This document shows positions 61,954-64,000 of a stretch of 64,000 nt of DNA, piece after piece (within the stretch, counting starts at the first letter, position 1; each line of letters starts with the position of its first letter). Location of the stretch: positions 1,240,001-1,304,000 of the forward strand of contig WGMG01000006.1 of NCBI GenBank assembly GCA_016125185.1, read 5' to 3'. The notes beneath the pieces are model-generated. The model was given only the letters and a program-made list of their open reading frames with translations. It searched no databases and was not told the origin of the DNA. The stretch is from Armatimonadota bacterium (GTDB lineage Bacteria; Armatimonadota; Fimbriimonadia; Fimbriimonadales; Fimbriimonadaceae). Both the position numbers and the translations under genes were made by a program.

Positions 61954-62876
61954 AGTGACGACTCGAAGTACAAATCGCCATCGAGATACTTAAGGCCAGA
62001 ATCGCAGATCACGGTGACCACGCGGTGGCCGTGGCCCAATTCTTTCGCTTTCTGAAGCGCGGCCCAGACGTTGGCCCCCGATGACGTTCCACCGAACAAT
62101 CCTTCCTTCTTCGCTAATTGCCGTGTGGTCTCCATCGCGTCTTCGTCGCTGACCGGAACCGTGCCATCGCACAAATCATCGCGGAAGATGCCAGGCACAA
62201 AGCCGGCTCCCATGCCTTCTAGGCGGTGGCCGCCCTTCGGCTCCTCACCCGCAATCACCTGAGACGCCATCGGTTCGACTGCGTAACATTGAACCAGTGG
62301 CAGATGCTCCTTAAGGTACTCCGCGTTCCCCGAAAAACATCCGCCGGTGCCGACTCCCGCCACAAAGGCGTCCAGCCGTCCCTGCAGTCCACCCAAAATC
62401 TCTTTGCCCATAATGCGGTAGGCCCGCCGATTATCGTTGTTGTTGAACTGGTCGGTAAAGAAGTAACCCGGTTCGTCGGTCAGTTCCTGCACGCGGTCAA
62501 TGCACTTGGCGATCAATTCCGCCGTGATCTTGCCACCTTCACAAGGGATGATCTCGACCGTGGCACCGAACGCCCGCATCGTCCTCAGCTTGCTCTCGGC
62601 GAAGGCATCGGACGAGACGAAATGCGCTTTGTAGCCCCGCGCCGCGCAAACCATCGCGAGCGAACTGCCGGTGCTGCCGCCCGTGTAGTCGACCACGGTC
62701 CCGCCCGGCTCCAGCAGTCCGATCGACTCCGCGCCCATCACCATCGCGAGCGCCATGCGATCCTTCATGCTTCCCGTCGGGTTGGCGCCTTCCCACTTCA
62801 CCCAAACCTCGGCGTCGTCCGGCCCAGGCAAGTGCTTGAGCTGAATCAGAGGCGTATTGCCGATGGCGTGGATCAT
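61950..62876 (-). CDS. Cysteine-synthase-type PLP enzyme
   Basis: A 308-residue fold-type II PLP enzyme. Lys38 in GANPTGSMKDR is the Schiff-base lysine. DYTGGSTGSSLAMVCAARG binds the phosphate group or substrate carboxylate. GVGTGGCFSGNAEYLKE and GTSSGANVWAALQ are later binding loops. It fits the CysK/CysM family, making cysteine from O-acetylserine or O-phosphoserine and sulfide; a role as cystathionine beta-synthase is possible. There is no CBS domain. Its stop overlaps the stop of the secreted propeller gene. A cysE gene is not seen here. Confidence 0.87.
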   Translation of the reverse strand: MIHAIGNTPLIQLKHLPGPDDAEVWVKWEGANPTGSMKDRMALAMVMGAESIGLLEPGGTVVDYTGGSTGSSLAMVCAARGYKAHFVSSDAFAESKLRTMRAFGATVEIIPCEGGKITAELIAKCIDRVQELTDEPGYFFTDQFNNNDNRRAYRIMGKEILGGLQGRLDAFVAGVGTGGCFSGNAEYLKEHLPLVQCYAVEPMASQVIAGEEPKGGHRLEGMGAGFVPGIFRDDLCDGTVPVSDEDAMETTRQLAKKEGLFGGTSSGANVWAALQKAKELGHGHRVVTVICDSGLKYLDGDLYFESSL

Positions 62877-62902
62877 GGGGCCATGTTACCCACGGATCAG
62901 GT

Positions 62903-62908
62903 TAAAAT
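62903..62908 (+). promoter_or_regulatory. -10 box TAAAAT, leaderless start
   Basis: TAAAAT is followed by GAGCC and the ATG at 62914, a gap of five bases. Confidence 0.5.
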
Positions 62909-62913
62909 GAGCC

Positions 62914-64000
62914 ATGCTTGTCGCCGTTGTCTTGCTCGCCTTAGCTCCCCAAAAACTATATCTTGGCGAACGAGGGAACGACGCCAATGACGGCCTTTCG
63001 GCAAAGAAAAGCCTACGGAGCTTCGAGCGGCTGACGGAGGTCATCCATAGTCTTCGTTCGAAGGATTCTAGCGTGCCGATCGAAGTCCACCTTTCGGGCA
63101 TGCTAAGAACGACAACGCCTATCGACCTCGGACCCGACTACTCAGACGTTGACATCCTAGGCGAGGAAGGAGCCAACATCTCGGGAAGCGTCGTCCTGAC
63201 TCATGCCAAGGCGGACCAATTTAATGGACAGGAATGTTGGAGCGCTGAGGTGCCCGATGGCGTTAACCCCAAACAGCTTTTTTGGCACGGCAAGCGCCTC
63301 CCTCGTCCTCGGCTGCCCGAGACCGGGTTCTATCAGTTCGCTGGCTATCCTGAAGGTCAGGAAAACGTCGCATGGAATAGCGGTCAAACCTCAATGCGGT
63401 TCCGAGCCGGAGATATCAAAAACTGGAAGAATCTCGATCAAGTGGAGATCGTCGCCCACCACTATTGGGTCACCTCGACTCTGCCCATCAAGTCCGTTGA
63501 CGAGAAAACGAATTCTGTCGAGTTCGCAAAGAAAAGCGTTTTCAAACTCGCCGACGATTACACCGGAGCATGCGCCCCTTACGTGGTTGAAAATGTCGCC
63601 GAAGCATTCGATAAGCCGGGAGAGTGGTACTTCGACAAGCCAAGCCGCAAGGTCTATTACCTTCCCATGCCAAAGGAACGGCTGCAGGATTGGCGACCCG
63701 AAGTACCTGTCACGCCAATCCTGCTCAAAGTCCACGACAACCAAAACTTTGGACTCGACGGCGTGCACTTAACCGGAACCCAGTGGGACTACCCCGCCAG
63801 TCAATCCGGCGATGGCCAAGCGGCAGTTGGCGTGCCTGGCGCGATCCAACTCTCCAACGCCAAACAGACAACGATCAGCAACGTAAAGCTGACCAATCTT
63901 GGCACCTATGGCATTGAACTTCTAGGTGGGTGCGAAGGCGCTAACGTTATCGGTTGTCAACTGATGGACCTAGGTGGTGGCGGAATCAAGATTGGGCACA
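62914..64000 (+). CDS. Secreted right-handed beta-helix protein, truncated by the window edge
   Basis: The frame is open from the ATG at 62914 to the right edge, 362 codons. A short signal (LVAVVLLALAPQ) leads to YLGERGNDANDGLSAKKSLRSF, the usual start of parallel beta-helix proteins that act on or bind polysaccharides. Later stretches ILLKVHDNQNFGLDGVHLTG, IQLSNAKQTTISNVKLTNLG, YGIELLGGCEGANVIGCQLMD and GGGGIKIGH show the repeating beta-helix pattern. It is likely a polysaccharide lyase or glycoside hydrolase of the secreted kind, but no catalytic residues are identifiable in the part seen. Confidence 0.75.
   Translation, partial: MLVAVVLLALAPQKLYLGERGNDANDGLSAKKSLRSFERLTEVIHSLRSKDSSVPIEVHLSGMLRTTTPIDLGPDYSDVDILGEEGANISGSVVLTHAKADQFNGQECWSAEVPDGVNPKQLFWHGKRLPRPRLPETGFYQFAGYPEGQENVAWNSGQTSMRFRAGDIKNWKNLDQVEIVAHHYWVTSTLPIKSVDEKTNSVEFAKKSVFKLADDYTGACAPYVVENVAEAFDKPGEWYFDKPSRKVYYLPMPKERLQDWRPEVPVTPILLKVHDNQNFGLDGVHLTGTQWDYPASQSGDGQAAVGVPGAIQLSNAKQTTISNVKLTNLGTYGIELLGGCEGANVIGCQLMDLGGGGIKIGH

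Overview
The window looks like a chromosomal segment of a diderm, flagellated bacterium of the Armatimonadota, most like the Fimbriimonadia. This is inferred from the body of the sequence, not from a marker gene. Two secreted proteins carry the class III pilin leader and helix in the form typical of that phylum ([20 protein letters not shown] followed by a VFAQAK stretch). A KDO-8-phosphate synthase implies lipopolysaccharide. A hook-gene cluster implies flagella. Base composition looks moderately GC-rich and even. Genes are tightly packed on both strands, many with 4-base start/stop overlaps. I saw no insertion sequence, integrase, prophage or CRISPR array.

Layout. 1-5259 (minus strand): an edge-truncated quinate/shikimate-dehydrogenase-like gene, ridA, and a hook operon fliK-flgD-flagellar operon protein-flgE. 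5338-10074 (plus): a HAD phosphatase, a very large cytoplasmic protein with glycoside-hydrolase-42-like architecture, and era. 10075-15174 (minus): an ECF sigma factor with two membrane proteins, and a fused secDF. 15291-22264: a DsbD-N-like protein, kdsA, an esterase, a NIL-domain protein, a short leuA-type synthase, a lipoprotein, a 2-oxoacid dehydrogenase E2, a phenylalanine hydroxylase and a small membrane protein. 22444-26909 (minus): lacI-type regulator, GH13 amylase, pilin-like protein and lipoprotein, with two LacI-type operators in front of lacI. 27035-31572: two receiver-only response regulators, a FAH-fold protein, an M16 protease and a GAF histidine kinase. 31595-37131: propeller, GDPD-like and bPH-like proteins, a HAD phosphatase between two palindromic repeats, an MqnA/MqnD-type enzyme and a lipoprotein. 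37206-46464: a RecB-like nuclease, a paired active/inactive M16 protease, secreted proteins, a zinc-ribbon protein, a family 5 uracil-DNA glycosylase, two tandem paralogues ending in a pilin-head-like domain, a DUF192 lipoprotein and leuD. 46516-58264: trpE, a TPR protein, a secreted protein, glycogen phosphorylase, a LivF-type ATPase, rimI, tsaD, a lipid kinase and an M1-like peptidase. 58329 to the end: tRNA-Met(CAT), a cation/proton antiporter, a pilin-like gene, a secreted protein, a cysteine-synthase-type enzyme and an edge-truncated beta-helix protein.

Most interesting signals. Six tandem copies of an 11-bp unit beginning (G/A)TTA(A/G) stand with exact 11-bp spacing at 59714-59779 upstream of a pilin-like gene, the architecture of a Pho box. 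Many genes have a -10-like hexamer only 5-9 bases before the start codon and no Shine-Dalgarno, suggesting widespread leaderless transcripts. Two tandem secreted proteins end in what looks like a pilin head domain with no pilin helix. A nested 14+12-bp palindrome and a degenerate relative flank one HAD gene. An amylase operon ends in a pilin-like gene and is headed by a LacI regulator with paired operators.
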